Part shown: positions 8,771-17,348 of the stretch, piece after piece
How the letters are laid out: each line of letters starts with the position of its first letter
Numbering within the stretch: position 1 is the stretch's first letter
NCBI GenBank assembly: GCA_041390625.1
Contig: JAWKPM010000004.1
Coordinates: 124,001 to 188,000, forward strand
DNA from: RBC038 sp041390625
Lineage (GTDB): Bacteria; Chloroflexota; Dehalococcoidia; UBA2979
Length of the DNA: 64,000 bases
Direction of reading: 5' to 3'
Position numbers and translations under genes: made by a program
The notes under the pieces: model-generated
Seen by the model: only the letters and a program-made list of their open reading frames with translations
Databases searched by the model: none
What the model was told of the DNA's origin: nothing

Positions 8771-9723
8771 TCTCTGCCCGCCTCGCCACCAACGTGCTCT
8801 ACCCCTTCCGCCTCGCGGACGGCGGCGTGCTGCTCATCGATGCCGGGCCGGACATCGAGGGGTCGTGGCACGACCTCGCCGCGCAGCTCCGCGCCTCGAA
8901 CGTGGCGCTCGAGGAGGTGCGCACCGTCCTCGTCACGCACGCGCACGCCGACCACGCCGGCCTCGCCGCCCACTGGGCCGCCGAGGGCGCACAGGTGCTG
9001 TGCGGGCCCGCGGACCTCGATGCCCTGCGCGAGGGCGCCGAGGGCTACGCCCGCTCGCGCCACCTCCGCGAGGAGACGCTGCGCCGCCACGGCTGCCCGC
9101 CCGACGTGCTCGAGCGCATCGCGTCGAGGCCCCGCGCTGCCCTCGGCTGGGCCGCTTGCGCCGACGTCGAAGCCGTCGAGGACGGCGCAACCTTCGAGCT
9201 CGATGGCGGCGGTGCGCTGCGGGTGCGTCTCGCGCCGGGTCACACGCCGGGGAACCTCGTGGCGCTCATCGAGGACGAGGCAGGCGCGCGCACCCTGTGC
9301 TCGGGCGACACGCTGCTCCCCGAGACGATCCCCACGCCGGGGCTGCACTTCCCCGCGTGGGGCGAAGGCGAGCGCTGGCCCTCGCTGCCGCCATTCCTTG
9401 CCTCGGTCGAGGCGCTGAACGCCCTCGAAATCGAGCGCGTGCTACCGGGCCACGGCGAGCCCGTCGAGACACCGCAGCGGCTGTTCGAGCGCTTCGAAGT
9501 CCACCACGCCCGCCGCGCCTCGAGGATCCGCGCCCTACTCGAGGAGCGACCAGACTCCGCCTTCGGGCTCGCGCGCCGCCTGTTCCGCCGCCTGCCCGAG
9601 GAGCGACTGGGCCAGGCCCTCACCGAGATGATCGGGCAACTCGATGTACTCGTGGCCTCGGCCGAGGTGATGCTCGAGCCGGACCGCAACGGGACCCTCG
9701 TCGCGGAGCTCGATGCCGGCTAG
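8767..9723 (+). CDS. Metallo-beta-lactamase-fold hydrolase
   Basis: A 318-residue MBL-fold enzyme starting at a GTG that overlaps the lipoprotein stop (GTGA). The metal motif THAHADHAG is near residue 60; further metal-ligand motifs are GHTPGN and CSGDTLL, then a GHGEP His. The C-terminal helical extension (residues about 240-318) resembles the winged-helix tail of MBL hydrolases of the LACTB2/glyoxalase-II-like group, which act on thioesters or RNA. The substrate cannot be read from sequence. It ends tail to tail with the PPOX gene; the two stop codons share the palindrome CTAG. Confidence 0.88.
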   Translation: MISARLATNVLYPFRLADGGVLLIDAGPDIEGSWHDLAAQLRASNVALEEVRTVLVTHAHADHAGLAAHWAAEGAQVLCGPADLDALREGAEGYARSRHLREETLRRHGCPPDVLERIASRPRAALGWAACADVEAVEDGATFELDGGGALRVRLAPGHTPGNLVALIEDEAGARTLCSGDTLLPETIPTPGLHFPAWGEGERWPSLPPFLASVEALNALEIERVLPGHGEPVETPQRLFERFEVHHARRASRIRALLEERPDSAFGLARRLFRRLPEERLGQALTEMIGQLDVLVASAEVMLEPDRNGTLVAELDAG

Positions 9724-10196
9724 AACCTCCAGCGGGTCGCGGTCTGCTGGAACTGGTCGCCCGCCTCGATGAAGCCGAAGGCGACCGAGGGTTCCAGCAG
9801 CCAGAACGACTCGGCTTCCGGCGACATCTCCCACTGGTACTTGTCGGCGTAGGCCTCGAGGAGCGGGTGCAGACGTGCGACGTCGCGTAAGCGCGCCGCC
9901 CGGCCCTCGACGATGACGGCCTCGGCGCCGCTCTCGGTCGTGATCACGCACTCCGGGCGCGCGTCGAGGTTGCGCGCCTTCACGCCCTCCGTGCTGAAGA
10001 ACAGGCGGTCATCGAACCAGAGTCCCCACACCGCCGCGGCGTGCGGCCGGCCATCGGTGCGCGTCGTTGAGAGCCAGTAGTTGCGCGAGACCTCGAGGCG
10101 TTCGCGCGCCCACGCCCAGTCGAGCAAGCGCCCGTCGCCGGGAGCGACGATGCCGTACTCCGGCATGTAGGGACGGGCCGCCCGTGGCTCGGCCAT
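9720..10196 (-). CDS. Pyridoxamine 5'-phosphate oxidase-family (FMN/F420 split-barrel) protein
   Basis: A 158-residue split-barrel protein of the PPOX/FDR family. Segments such as NYWLSTTRTDGRPHAAAVWG and RLFFSTEGVKARNLDARPE match the flavin- or F420-binding barrel. Such proteins reduce or oxidise small molecules or bind haem; the cofactor is not predictable here. A GGAGGTG ribosome site precedes the ATG. Its stop codon overlaps the stop of the convergent MBL gene (shared CTAG), so the two transcripts must overlap. Upstream on the same strand lies the PhzF-like gene after 13 bases, suggesting an operon. Confidence 0.8.
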   Translation of the reverse strand: MAEPRAARPYMPEYGIVAPGDGRLLDWAWARERLEVSRNYWLSTTRTDGRPHAAAVWGLWFDDRLFFSTEGVKARNLDARPECVITTESGAEAVIVEGRAARLRDVARLHPLLEAYADKYQWEMSPEAESFWLLEPSVAFGFIEAGDQFQQTATRWRF

Positions 10197-10209
10197 CGCG
10201 CACCTCCGT

Positions 10210-11103
10210 CTAGTCGACCTCGATCGTGCCCTCGCTCACCAGGACCGAGTACCCACCGACCGCCGTCGTCACCACGGCGCCATCGTGCTTCTCCGCGCGC
10301 GCCTCGAGGAGGCTGGGACGGCCCATCTCAAGGCCCTGATGAATCGTCCAGCGCAGCGTGCCAGTCGCCTCGGGAGCGCGCGAGGCGAGCAGGCCGGCGA
10401 GCGCACAGGCGGCGCTACCGGTGGCGGCGTCTTCCGGCACCCCCGTGAGTGGCGCGAACATCCGCGCATACACGTCGGCGGCACCGGGCTCCCGAACGAA
10501 GACGTGGACCTTCGAGGGAAGACCGCGGTCCTCGAGGCCACGCAGTGCCTCGATGGCCGGGTGAGCGCGCGCGAGCGCATCGCGGTCCCGCAGCTCGATG
10601 AACAGGAACGGGAGACCCGCCGAAGCGACCTGTGGAACGCTCGACTCGGCGAGGTCGGTCGGTGCGAGCGAAACGGCGGCGGCCGCGAGCTCGCGGTCGG
10701 CCTCGTCGCCCACGGCGGCGCGCTGAGGTGCTTCGAGCTCGCACCAGACGCTGGCCTCGCGCGGCTCGATGCGGATCGGCACGAGGCCCGCTTCCTCCTC
10801 GAACGTCACGGTCTGCGGCCCGTCGGTCGGCCCGAGCTCGCCCGTCGAGGCCAGCGTGAAGGCCGTGCCGACGTTCGGGTGTCCGGCGAACGGCATCTCC
10901 GCCATCGGCGTGAAGATGCGCACGCGCCTCGTGTGCCCCGCCTCAGCAGGCAGCACGAAGGTCGTCTCGGAGAAGTTGAACTCGCGCGCGACCTGCTGCA
11001 TCTGGGCGTCCGTCAGGCCTCGAGCGTCCGGCAGCACGGCGAGCTGGTTGCCGCCGAAGCGCGATCGGGTGAACACGTCACACGTAAGGAAGCGATAGCG
11101 CAT
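10210..11103 (-). CDS. PhzF-family isomerase/epimerase
   Basis: A 297-residue PhzF-like protein. The catalytic glutamate region NFSETTFVL is near residue 45, with FAGHPNVGTA next and the second-half signature PEDAATGSAACALA near residue 220. The family has the diaminopimelate epimerase fold and performs isomerisations. PhzF itself acts in phenazine synthesis, but most homologues, including this one, have unknown substrates and no phenazine genes are nearby. The ATG at 11103 has GGAGG 7 bases upstream; a longer frame upstream crosses the terminator of the neighbouring gene and is rejected. Co-directional with the PPOX gene. Confidence 0.88.
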   Translation of the reverse strand: MRYRFLTCDVFTRSRFGGNQLAVLPDARGLTDAQMQQVAREFNFSETTFVLPAEAGHTRRVRIFTPMAEMPFAGHPNVGTAFTLASTGELGPTDGPQTVTFEEEAGLVPIRIEPREASVWCELEAPQRAAVGDEADRELAAAAVSLAPTDLAESSVPQVASAGLPFLFIELRDRDALARAHPAIEALRGLEDRGLPSKVHVFVREPGAADVYARMFAPLTGVPEDAATGSAACALAGLLASRAPEATGTLRWTIHQGLEMGRPSLLEARAEKHDGAVVTTAVGGYSVLVSEGTIEVD

Positions 11104-11143
11104 CGAGGACCTCCGCCGAGGAGCGTAGCGCCCTCGATGCGCG

Positions 11144-11172
11144 GTGGCCGCCCGGGAGTTCCGGGCGGCCAC
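11144..11172 (-). terminator. Strong hairpin terminator after the SGNH hydrolase gene
   Basis: GTGGCCGCCCGG and its exact complement form a 12-base stem with a 5-base loop, 29 bases past the stop codon of the SGNH hydrolase (minus strand). There is no T tract. It separates this gene from the PhzF operon that starts at 11103. Confidence 0.75.
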
Positions 11173-11200
11173 AATCGCTCGCTTCGAAGATTCGAGGCGT

Positions 11201-12040
11201 CTAGTCGAGCCCAAGCACCTCAGCGAACGCGTCGCCGATGACGCGGTGGCCGTGGTTGTTCGGGTGCACGTCGTTCTCGAGGATGTGCGTCAGCTCGGCG
11301 CCGCGACCGGCGAAGAGCGGGTACACATCCACGACCGGAACATTGAACATGGGCAGCGCGGCCGTGCACGTAATGAGGTCGTTCAGGCCGGCGTTCTGCG
11401 GGTTCGACTGCGCGGCGCCGCAGTCCACGACGCCGTCGAGGCCGAGCAGCGCACCGTTGACCGGCGCCTCGAACGGGCTGCCGGTGCCGCTGAACGGGTT
11501 GTAGTACGTCATCACGGCGAAGGCTTCGTCGCCCGGGTCGGCGGCGAGAGCCGACTGGATCGTCCCGACGATCGTCGGGAAGCTCGCGTTGAAGCCGGCG
11601 AGCTGAGCCCCAATCACGCCCTGGCACGCCGCACCGGTGGGGTCGGCGACGCACGGCTCCGACTTCAGCAGTGGCAGCAGGTCGTCTCCGCCGATGTCGA
11701 GCGTGACGATCTTGATGTCCGACTCGCCGCCGATGGCGGCAACGGCCTCGGCGAGCTGACCGTTCGAGATCATGGTGACACTCGTCTCACCGCCTCGACT
11801 GAGGTTCGTCAGCGCCGTGTGGCCCGGGATCGCGGCGCGATGCACCCACGCGACGTACCCGAGGTGCTCCGGCGTCGAGGCCCCGGTGCCGACGCCCAGC
11901 GAGTCACCGAGCGCGAGGTAGCCGTCCTGCTCGCCGTGGCGACCGTGGCCGCCATCGGCGAACGCGAGACCCGGGCCGGCGGCGGCCACCAGGGCGACCG
12001 CGACGGCCGCAAGGTGCAAACCCATCCATCGACGTTTCAT
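11201..12040 (-). CDS. Secreted SGNH/GDSL-type hydrolase
   Basis: A 279-residue protein with a Sec signal peptide (MKRR, then a hydrophobic stretch to about residue 28, AFA-type cleavage). The mature part has the SGNH blocks: nucleophile Ser in ALGDSLGVG, the Gly block NLSRGGET, a GGDD block in LDIGGDD, and the Asp-His pair in DVHPNNHGH near the C-terminus. These enzymes hydrolyse lipid or carbohydrate esters outside the cytoplasm. Four Cys (C135-type spacing in EPCVADPTGAACQ and CGAA, TCTAA) could form disulfides. The ATG at 12040 is selected because the signal peptide begins there; no strong ribosome site is seen and an ATG 24 codons upstream is possible. Substrate unknown. Confidence 0.82.
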   Translation of the reverse strand: MKRRWMGLHLAAVAVALVAAAGPGLAFADGGHGRHGEQDGYLALGDSLGVGTGASTPEHLGYVAWVHRAAIPGHTALTNLSRGGETSVTMISNGQLAEAVAAIGGESDIKIVTLDIGGDDLLPLLKSEPCVADPTGAACQGVIGAQLAGFNASFPTIVGTIQSALAADPGDEAFAVMTYYNPFSGTGSPFEAPVNGALLGLDGVVDCGAAQSNPQNAGLNDLITCTAALPMFNVPVVDVYPLFAGRGAELTHILENDVHPNNHGHRVIGDAFAEVLGLD

Positions 12041-12226
12041 CGCAAACAAGGAGCAGTCCTCCGCTTCGCCCACGACCCTCTGTCGTGGCTCGAGGACAGG
12101 CTCCGCAATCATCGATTACGTCATGAGGGCCGCGTGTCCCGGTCCGCGCGGGACAACCGACCTACGAGTGACAGGTTCTGTCCCGAAGGTCACGGCCAAT
12201 GCACAGGTTTCGAGGACAAGAAGTGA

Positions 12227-12256
12227 CGATCGTCGGACCGCGTCCGGCGACGATCG
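12227..12256 (-). terminator. Bulged hairpin downstream of the CbbO-like gene; rest of the 12041-12275 gap is empty
   Basis: CGATCGTC (12227-12234) pairs with GACGATCG (12249-12256), with an inner GGAC/GTCC stem and a 3-base bulge, 20 bases beyond the stop of the VWA gene. On the minus strand it is followed by TCACTTCTTGTCC, which is relatively T-rich. It is likely the terminator of the coaE-cbbQ-cbbO run. I see no gene or tRNA in the rest of this 235-base gap. Confidence 0.55.
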
Positions 12257-12275
12257 AGCCGCGAAGGACGTTCGG

Positions 12276-15200
12276 CTACTCGGCGGCGAGCGTGCGGTAC
12301 AGGGTCGGCAGGCGCCGAGGCAGGTCCTCGATGTTGTCGACCACCTCGTAGCCGATGTCGTCGCACATCTGCTTCAGGTAGTCGTGGCCTTCCTTGTCGA
12401 CGGTGATCAGGAAGGGGGTGATGCCGGACCGCTTGGCCTCCAGGAGCGCCTGGTGCGTGTCGTGCACCGCGTACTCCTTCTCCGTGCGATCGCGCCCGTA
12501 CCCGTGGTCCTGCGGGCGGCCGTCGGAGACGAGGATGAGGATCTTCACCTTCGCATCGAAGTTGTTCAGCTTGTCGATGGTGTGGCGTACCGCCGGGCCC
12601 ATGCGCGTCGAGCGGATCGGCTCGATCTTGTCGATGCGGCGGCGCACCGGGTCGCCGAGCGTCTCATCGAGGTCCTTGATGACGTAGTACTCGACGTTGT
12701 CGCGCCCGTAGCCCGAGAACCCGTAGATGCCGTACGAGTCGCCGATGGACTCGAGCGCCTCGATGATGAGGACGGCCGATTCCTTCTCGAGGTCCACGAT
12801 GCGCTGCGGCGGCTCGAGCGCCTGCTTCGCACGGCGCTGCGCCAGCCACTGGAAGTACTTCCGCGGGTCGTCGTCGAAGTCGTCGTCCTGGTCGTACTTC
12901 GGGCGCTGCTTCTCGATCTCCTCGTCCGTCGAGGCCGACATGTCGAGGAGGAACGCAACGGCGACGTCGCGCTCGATCTTGTTGCGTCGCCAGTAGATCC
13001 GCCCGAGGGGCCCAACGCCGGCCTTCTTGTCGACGCGGAACTCGATCGCGAGGTCGAGGTCGACTTCCTCGCCGTCCTCAAGACGCTTGATCTTCCGGAA
13101 GGTCTCGGGCCGCATCAGCTCGAACTGCCGACGCGTGTCCATCACGAGGCCGTGGTGCCGACGCAGCGTGTCCTCGTAGTAGTCGAGCTCGCCTTCCTCG
13201 CCGATGCGCTCACCGACGCGGCACCAGCGCGGGCGGTAGTCCGCGGCGCGGAAGTCCCACTCGTCGTAGTAGGACCACTTGATCTCGATCGGGAGGTCCT
13301 CGGCGGGGCCGGGCTCCTCCTCCTCGACACCGCCATCGCCTTCGCGATCGCCCTGCTTCACCTGCTGGTCGGACTGCGGCGTGCCGGCTTCCTTCTCGAG
13401 GTTCGAGAGGAACATACCGAGCGTCGAGGCGAGGTCGCCCTCCGCCATTTCCGAGATCGTGATCTCGACCGAGTTCTCGAGCATCTCCTTGAGCTGCTCC
13501 GGCGACATCGGCGAGAGCACGCCCTCGCCCTGCTGGCCCTGCTGCTGCAGGCGCAGCTTCATGAGCAGCTGGACGAGCTCCGGCTTGAAGTCGCCTCGGA
13601 ACTCCGGCTGCGGCGGGTTCTGGAACGCGACTTCCTCGCCGTTCGGCATCGGCTGCGGCGGGCTGCCGTCGCCCTGGCCGCCACCCGGCATCATCGGGTT
13701 GATCGAGATCCAGTCCTCTTCGAGGGGGATCCACTCCTCGTCGGGCAGCGCGTGTTCGACGTTCGGGATGCGGTTCGCGATGTCGTAGAGGGCGGCCGCC
13801 ACCTCGGCGGAGTCCTGGACCGTGGCGCCGCGCTGCTCCACGAGCTTCAGCGCAGCGAGGCCCTCGGCGAGGAGCCCCTGCAGCTGGCGCGGCCAGCGAA
13901 TCGAGTCCGGGCGCTGCAACGAGGCGCGCAGCAGGTTCTCCACGAAGCCGGCGCGGAGGCCCATGCTTCGGATCTCGGGCCGTCGCTCCGCCTCGTTCGC
14001 CTGGAGGTTGTGCAGGGCCTGGCGGATGCCGCCGTACTCGCGGCCAACCACGGCATCGATGCGCGTGTCCTCCACCACCGTGAAGAGGCCCGCGATCATC
14101 GTGCGGTCGGGGAAGAGGTCGAAGTAGCGCTGCATCGGCGTGACCGCCGCGCGCTCCGCGGCCCCATTGCCCTCGGCATCGCGCGGTCGAGGCGGCGCCG
14201 TGCGTTCGCGCTCGCCGACGGTCGCCGCGGCGAACTCACCGGCAGCGCCGAAGTCGTAGAGGAACGAGCCGAACTCGAGGCGGCCCGTCTGGTGCGTCGT
14301 GAAGACCTTGTAGGCCTGGAAGTTGTCCTGCTGCACCTCGAACGCGTTAACGAAGGGCGGCAGGTAGATCGTGGTGCCCTCGGTGGTCGCTACCGACTCC
14401 GTCACCCAGCCGATGCCTCGGTCGACGAGGTCCTCGGTGGAGCGCACGGCGATCTGCTCGCCGGTCAGCGCCTTCGCGTAGAGGCGCAAGGTGCTGCCGA
14501 CAGACGAGAGCTCAACGCGAGCGGACAGCGCCGCGAGCATCTCCTCGGCACGTGTGGACTCGAGGCGGAAGTACGCCTCGGCGCCCTCGGCGTTGCGCTC
14601 GCGCAGCAGCACCTCCATGCCGGTCTCGGACCAGCGCTCCATCTGGTCGGCCGTCAGGCGGCTGCGCACGAACGGTGCCGACTTGAGGTACTCCATCGCC
14701 GAGGTCGGGCTGCCGGCCGCGAGGCGGTTGGCGAACTTGATCAGCTCGACGTGGTCGGCCGGATCGACCTGTGCGAGGGCGGCAGCGGCATCCGCGAACA
14801 GCGGGTAGCCCTGGCGACCGACCTCGGTCGTGACGCGGGCGGCCAACTCGAGGAACTCGGCGCGCTGCCCTGCCTCGATCGTCTCGAGCAGGCGCGGCCC
14901 GCGTTCGAAGTAGAGGCGCGTGTCCGCCCACGAGGCGCGGGTCACCGCCCGCGCGAAGGCGAGGAACGGGTCGCGGTCGCCCGGGTCGAGCGTGCCGAAG
15001 ACGTCGCTCGCGTTCTCGAGGACGGTCGTCGCGAGGTCGTACGAGCGCTCGGTGAGCAGGTCGATGACGTCGACGAAGTCGTCCATCGCGTTCAGGTTGA
15101 GCGATCGCAACAGCCCGGGGCTGTGCTGGTAGTACGCCGACGACAGCGCGATCGACTTCCAGTTGCCGCGGCACAGGCGTTCGCCCTGCTCCGCCCAGAC

Positions 15201-15560
15201 CGCGAGATCCTCGGACGGCAGCTCGTCGAGGACGTGCGGCGTCGACTTCAAGAAGGCGGCCGACATCAGCGCTGATCGGCTCGCGAGCTCGGTAGCGGTC
15301 TCACCCCAGCCCTGCAGCTCGTCGAACGTCAGGCGCGAGGCGAGGCCGGGGCTCGCGCGGAAGTACTCGGCGGCGGCCTCCCACGAGCGCAGCGAGTGAT
15401 GCGCGAGCGCGACGCCTGCCGCTGCCCAGCGCTCGAGCTGCTCCTCGCTGAGCGTCCCCTCGAGGGCCTTCGTCGCCGCCGCGAACTCGTCGGGCAGCGA
15501 GGCGCCGAAACCGCGCAGCTCGGCGGCGTAGCGTGCGGTCAGGTCATCGGCGAAGGTCAT
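12276..15560 (-). CDS. CbbO/NorD-like VWA protein with N-terminal helical repeats
   Basis: A 1094-residue protein. Residues about 37-340 contain eight helical units of 37-40 residues, beginning near 37, 77, 114, 154, 191, 228, 265 and 302, each with a consensus L..e.l..wae.g and an aromatic-rich second helix (such as AEYFRASPGL). A central region (about 350-860) includes a Gln/Pro-rich stretch and acidic linkers. The C-terminal von Willebrand A domain (about 865-1090) has the MIDAS motif DMSAS at 873-877 and LVSDGRPQDHG. CbbO and NorD are partners of the CbbQ/NorQ AAA+ ATPases that remodel Rubisco or NO reductase. The ATPase gene lies 49 bases upstream. No rbcLS or norCB is in the window, so its client is unknown. 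Confidence 0.85.
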   Translation of the reverse strand: MTFADDLTARYAAELRGFGASLPDEFAAATKALEGTLSEEQLERWAAAGVALAHHSLRSWEAAAEYFRASPGLASRLTFDELQGWGETATELASRSALMSAAFLKSTPHVLDELPSEDLAVWAEQGERLCRGNWKSIALSSAYYQHSPGLLRSLNLNAMDDFVDVIDLLTERSYDLATTVLENASDVFGTLDPGDRDPFLAFARAVTRASWADTRLYFERGPRLLETIEAGQRAEFLELAARVTTEVGRQGYPLFADAAAALAQVDPADHVELIKFANRLAAGSPTSAMEYLKSAPFVRSRLTADQMERWSETGMEVLLRERNAEGAEAYFRLESTRAEEMLAALSARVELSSVGSTLRLYAKALTGEQIAVRSTEDLVDRGIGWVTESVATTEGTTIYLPPFVNAFEVQQDNFQAYKVFTTHQTGRLEFGSFLYDFGAAGEFAAATVGERERTAPPRPRDAEGNGAAERAAVTPMQRYFDLFPDRTMIAGLFTVVEDTRIDAVVGREYGGIRQALHNLQANEAERRPEIRSMGLRAGFVENLLRASLQRPDSIRWPRQLQGLLAEGLAALKLVEQRGATVQDSAEVAAALYDIANRIPNVEHALPDEEWIPLEEDWISINPMMPGGGQGDGSPPQPMPNGEEVAFQNPPQPEFRGDFKPELVQLLMKLRLQQQGQQGEGVLSPMSPEQLKEMLENSVEITISEMAEGDLASTLGMFLSNLEKEAGTPQSDQQVKQGDREGDGGVEEEEPGPAEDLPIEIKWSYYDEWDFRAADYRPRWCRVGERIGEEGELDYYEDTLRRHHGLVMDTRRQFELMRPETFRKIKRLEDGEEVDLDLAIEFRVDKKAGVGPLGRIYWRRNKIERDVAVAFLLDMSASTDEEIEKQRPKYDQDDDFDDDPRKYFQWLAQRRAKQALEPPQRIVDLEKESAVLIIEALESIGDSYGIYGFSGYGRDNVEYYVIKDLDETLGDPVRRRIDKIEPIRSTRMGPAVRHTIDKLNNFDAKVKILILVSDGRPQDHGYGRDRTEKEYAVHDTHQALLEAKRSGITPFLITVDKEGHDYLKQMCDDIGYEVVDNIEDLPRRLPTLYRTLAAE

Positions 15561-15609
15561 ACGCCGTCCACGTTCCTCGAGCGGTGGGCCGTGCCGTTGG
15601 CGATCGAGG

Positions 15610-16557
15610 CTACTCCTCGAAGATCGAGGTCACCACTTCCTCGATGGAGCGCTGAACCTCGAGGTCGTCGGTGAGCGCCCAGACGATGGCCGTCTGGCAG
15701 GCGCGGCGGCGGTTGATGCCCTGCGCCATGAGCTTACCCGCGTAGACGAGCAGTCGGGTCGAGACGCCCTCGGCGAGGCCGTGCTCCTTCAGGTTGCGCA
15801 CCTTCTCGGCGAGCTTGGCCAGCTCCTGCGCGTCTTCCGCGCTGCAGCCCGACTCGACGCGGATGATCTCCGCCTCCTGGTCGCGCGGCGGGTAGCCGAA
15901 CTCAACGGCGATGAAGCGCTGACGGGTCGAGTGCTTCAGGTCCTTCAGGGCGGACTGGTAGCCCGGGTTGTAGGACATCACGAGGAGGAAGCCGTCGGCA
16001 GCCTCCAGCAGTTCGCCGCGCTTGTCGATCGGCAGCAGGCGGCGGTAGTCGGTCAGCGGGTGGATGAGGACGGTCGTGTCCTTGCGCGCCTCGACGATCT
16101 CGTCGAGGTAGCAGATGGCGCCGACCTTCACCGCGCGGGTGATGGGGCCGTCGATCCACCGCGTCGAGTCGCCCTCGAGGAGGTAACGGCCGATGAGGTC
16201 GGACGCGGTCAGGTCCTCGTGGCAGGCCACCGTGATCAGCGGAACGCCCTCGGTCTCACGCTGACCGAGGTGCCCGTGCAGGCGCCACGACATGTACTCG
16301 ATGAATCGAGTCTTGCCGGCGCCCGTCGGGCCCTTGAGCAAGACTGGGATCTGCCGCTCGTAGGCCTGCTCGAAGAGCTGGACCTCGTCGTTGATGGGCA
16401 GGTAGAAGGGCTCCTCCGTGATCCGGAACTCTTCGACCTCGATTTGCTTGAAGCCCGTCTGGCCTTCGACTGCGGTCAAGTGATCCCCCGCGCCCTTGCC
16501 TCGACCCGCGCCTACTTGCGTGCGGGGGCCGCTACTCGTTTCTGCAGCTGCTTCCAT
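15610..16557 (-). CDS. CbbQ/NorQ/GvpN-type MoxR AAA+ ATPase
   Basis: A AAA+ ATPase with Walker A in LLKGPTGAGKTRFIE, Walker B in ICYLDEIVEARKD, and the CbbQ-type segments CHEDLTASDLIGRYLL and VMSYNPGYQSALKDL. It pairs with the VWA protein encoded immediately downstream, the classic CbbQ-CbbO (or NorQ-NorD) arrangement in which the hexameric ATPase pulls on a target complex recruited by the VWA partner. The start is uncertain. ATG 16557 overlaps the end of coaE by 46 bases and has no good ribosome site. TTG 16479, with GGGGGA just upstream, would give about 289 residues, closer to the family length. Confidence 0.85.
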   Translation of the reverse strand: MEAAAETSSGPRTQVGAGRGKGAGDHLTAVEGQTGFKQIEVEEFRITEEPFYLPINDEVQLFEQAYERQIPVLLKGPTGAGKTRFIEYMSWRLHGHLGQRETEGVPLITVACHEDLTASDLIGRYLLEGDSTRWIDGPITRAVKVGAICYLDEIVEARKDTTVLIHPLTDYRRLLPIDKRGELLEAADGFLLVMSYNPGYQSALKDLKHSTRQRFIAVEFGYPPRDQEAEIIRVESGCSAEDAQELAKLAEKVRNLKEHGLAEGVSTRLLVYAGKLMAQGINRRRACQTAIVWALTDDLEVQRSIEEVVTSIFEE

Positions 16558-17129
16558 CGGCTCTCGACACGCTTCTGCAGCTGCTCGAGCGAGTCCGAGT
16601 TGTCGATGCGCACGGTCGCGTGCTCGAAGCGCTCCTTGTTGGAGATCTGCGAGTCGATCCGCGCCTGCGCCTGCTCGGCCGTGAGGCCGTTCCGAGCCAT
16701 CAAGCGCTCACGCGCGACGGCCTGCTTCACGTACACGACCCACACCTCGTCGACGAGGTCGATCCAGTCCGCCTCGATGAGCACCGCGGCCTCGAGGACC
16801 ACGACCTCCGCGCCGGCACGCTTGTGCTCGGCGATCTCCTCCGCGGCGAGTCGGCGAATCTCGGGCCAGACGATGCCCGTCAGGCGGTCCATCTGCTCCT
16901 GGTCGCCGAAGACCTTGCCGCCGAGGACCTGTCGATTGATCTGACCGTCCCCGCCCACGATGTCATGACCGAACTCGTTCACCACGGCCTCGAAGCCGGG
17001 CGTCCCGGGGTCGTACACGCGGTGGCCGAGCCGATCGGCATCGATGATCACGGCGCCGAGCTCGCGCAGCTGCTCGGCGGCAGTCGACTTGCCGGAAGCG
17101 ATGCCACCCGTGAGGCCGATGACGATCAT
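16512..17129 (-). CDS. coaE: Dephospho-CoA kinase
   Basis: A 205-residue P-loop kinase catalysing the last step of coenzyme A synthesis, ATP-dependent 3'-phosphorylation of dephospho-CoA. The P-loop GLTGGIASGKST is at residues about 5-16, followed by DADRLGHRVYDPG and VLEAAVLIEADW, both typical of CoaE. The ATG at 17129 has GAGGAG 6 bases upstream; a longer upstream frame is rejected. It leads into the CbbQ-like gene, whose start overlaps its end. Placement between the ETF genes and the CbbQ/O pair is probably not functional, although CoA supply would suit the neighbouring acyl-CoA genes. Confidence 0.93.
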   Translation of the reverse strand: MIVIGLTGGIASGKSTAAEQLRELGAVIIDADRLGHRVYDPGTPGFEAVVNEFGHDIVGGDGQINRQVLGGKVFGDQEQMDRLTGIVWPEIRRLAAEEIAEHKRAGAEVVVLEAAVLIEADWIDLVDEVWVVYVKQAVARERLMARNGLTAEQAQARIDSQISNKERFEHATVRIDNSDSLEQLQKRVESRWKQLQKRVAAPARK

Positions 17130-17303
17130 GAAACTCCTCGGTTCAGTACGCGTGACGCACCGCGCACGCGGCACAGGAACAGGAAGCCCCGCCCTGCTTC
17201 GTCTCCGAACGGGCACATGCCGCGTATGCCGGTAGCGCGCGAACGTAATCGAACCGGATTGTATTTCGGCACCGAGGCCGCTGCAAGGCGCAGCGACGGC
17301 CGG

Positions 17304-17333
17304 GTCGGCGGCGACCTTCCGGGCGCCGCCGAC
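17304..17333 (-). terminator. Hairpin after etfA
   Basis: GTCGGCGGCG and CGCCGCCGAC make a perfect 10-base stem around a 10-base loop, starting 15 bases downstream of the etfA stop on the minus strand. It probably ends the acyl-CoA/ETF operon before coaE. The remaining 170 bases up to the coaE start show no gene. Confidence 0.6.
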
Positions 17334-17348
17334 GGGGCTCACGAACGA

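Noticed and set aside
10210..11103. Phenazine biosynthesis
   Set aside because: PhzF homologues are common without phenazine pathways, and no other phz gene is present.
12123..15275. 1050-codon plus-strand frame opposite the VWA gene
   Set aside because: Antisense artefact; the minus-strand protein has repeats and a MIDAS motif.
12276..16557. Assigning the AAA+/VWA pair as Rubisco activase (cbbQ/cbbO)
   Set aside because: No Rubisco gene is in the window and NorQ/NorD or other clients fit equally; symbols left empty.
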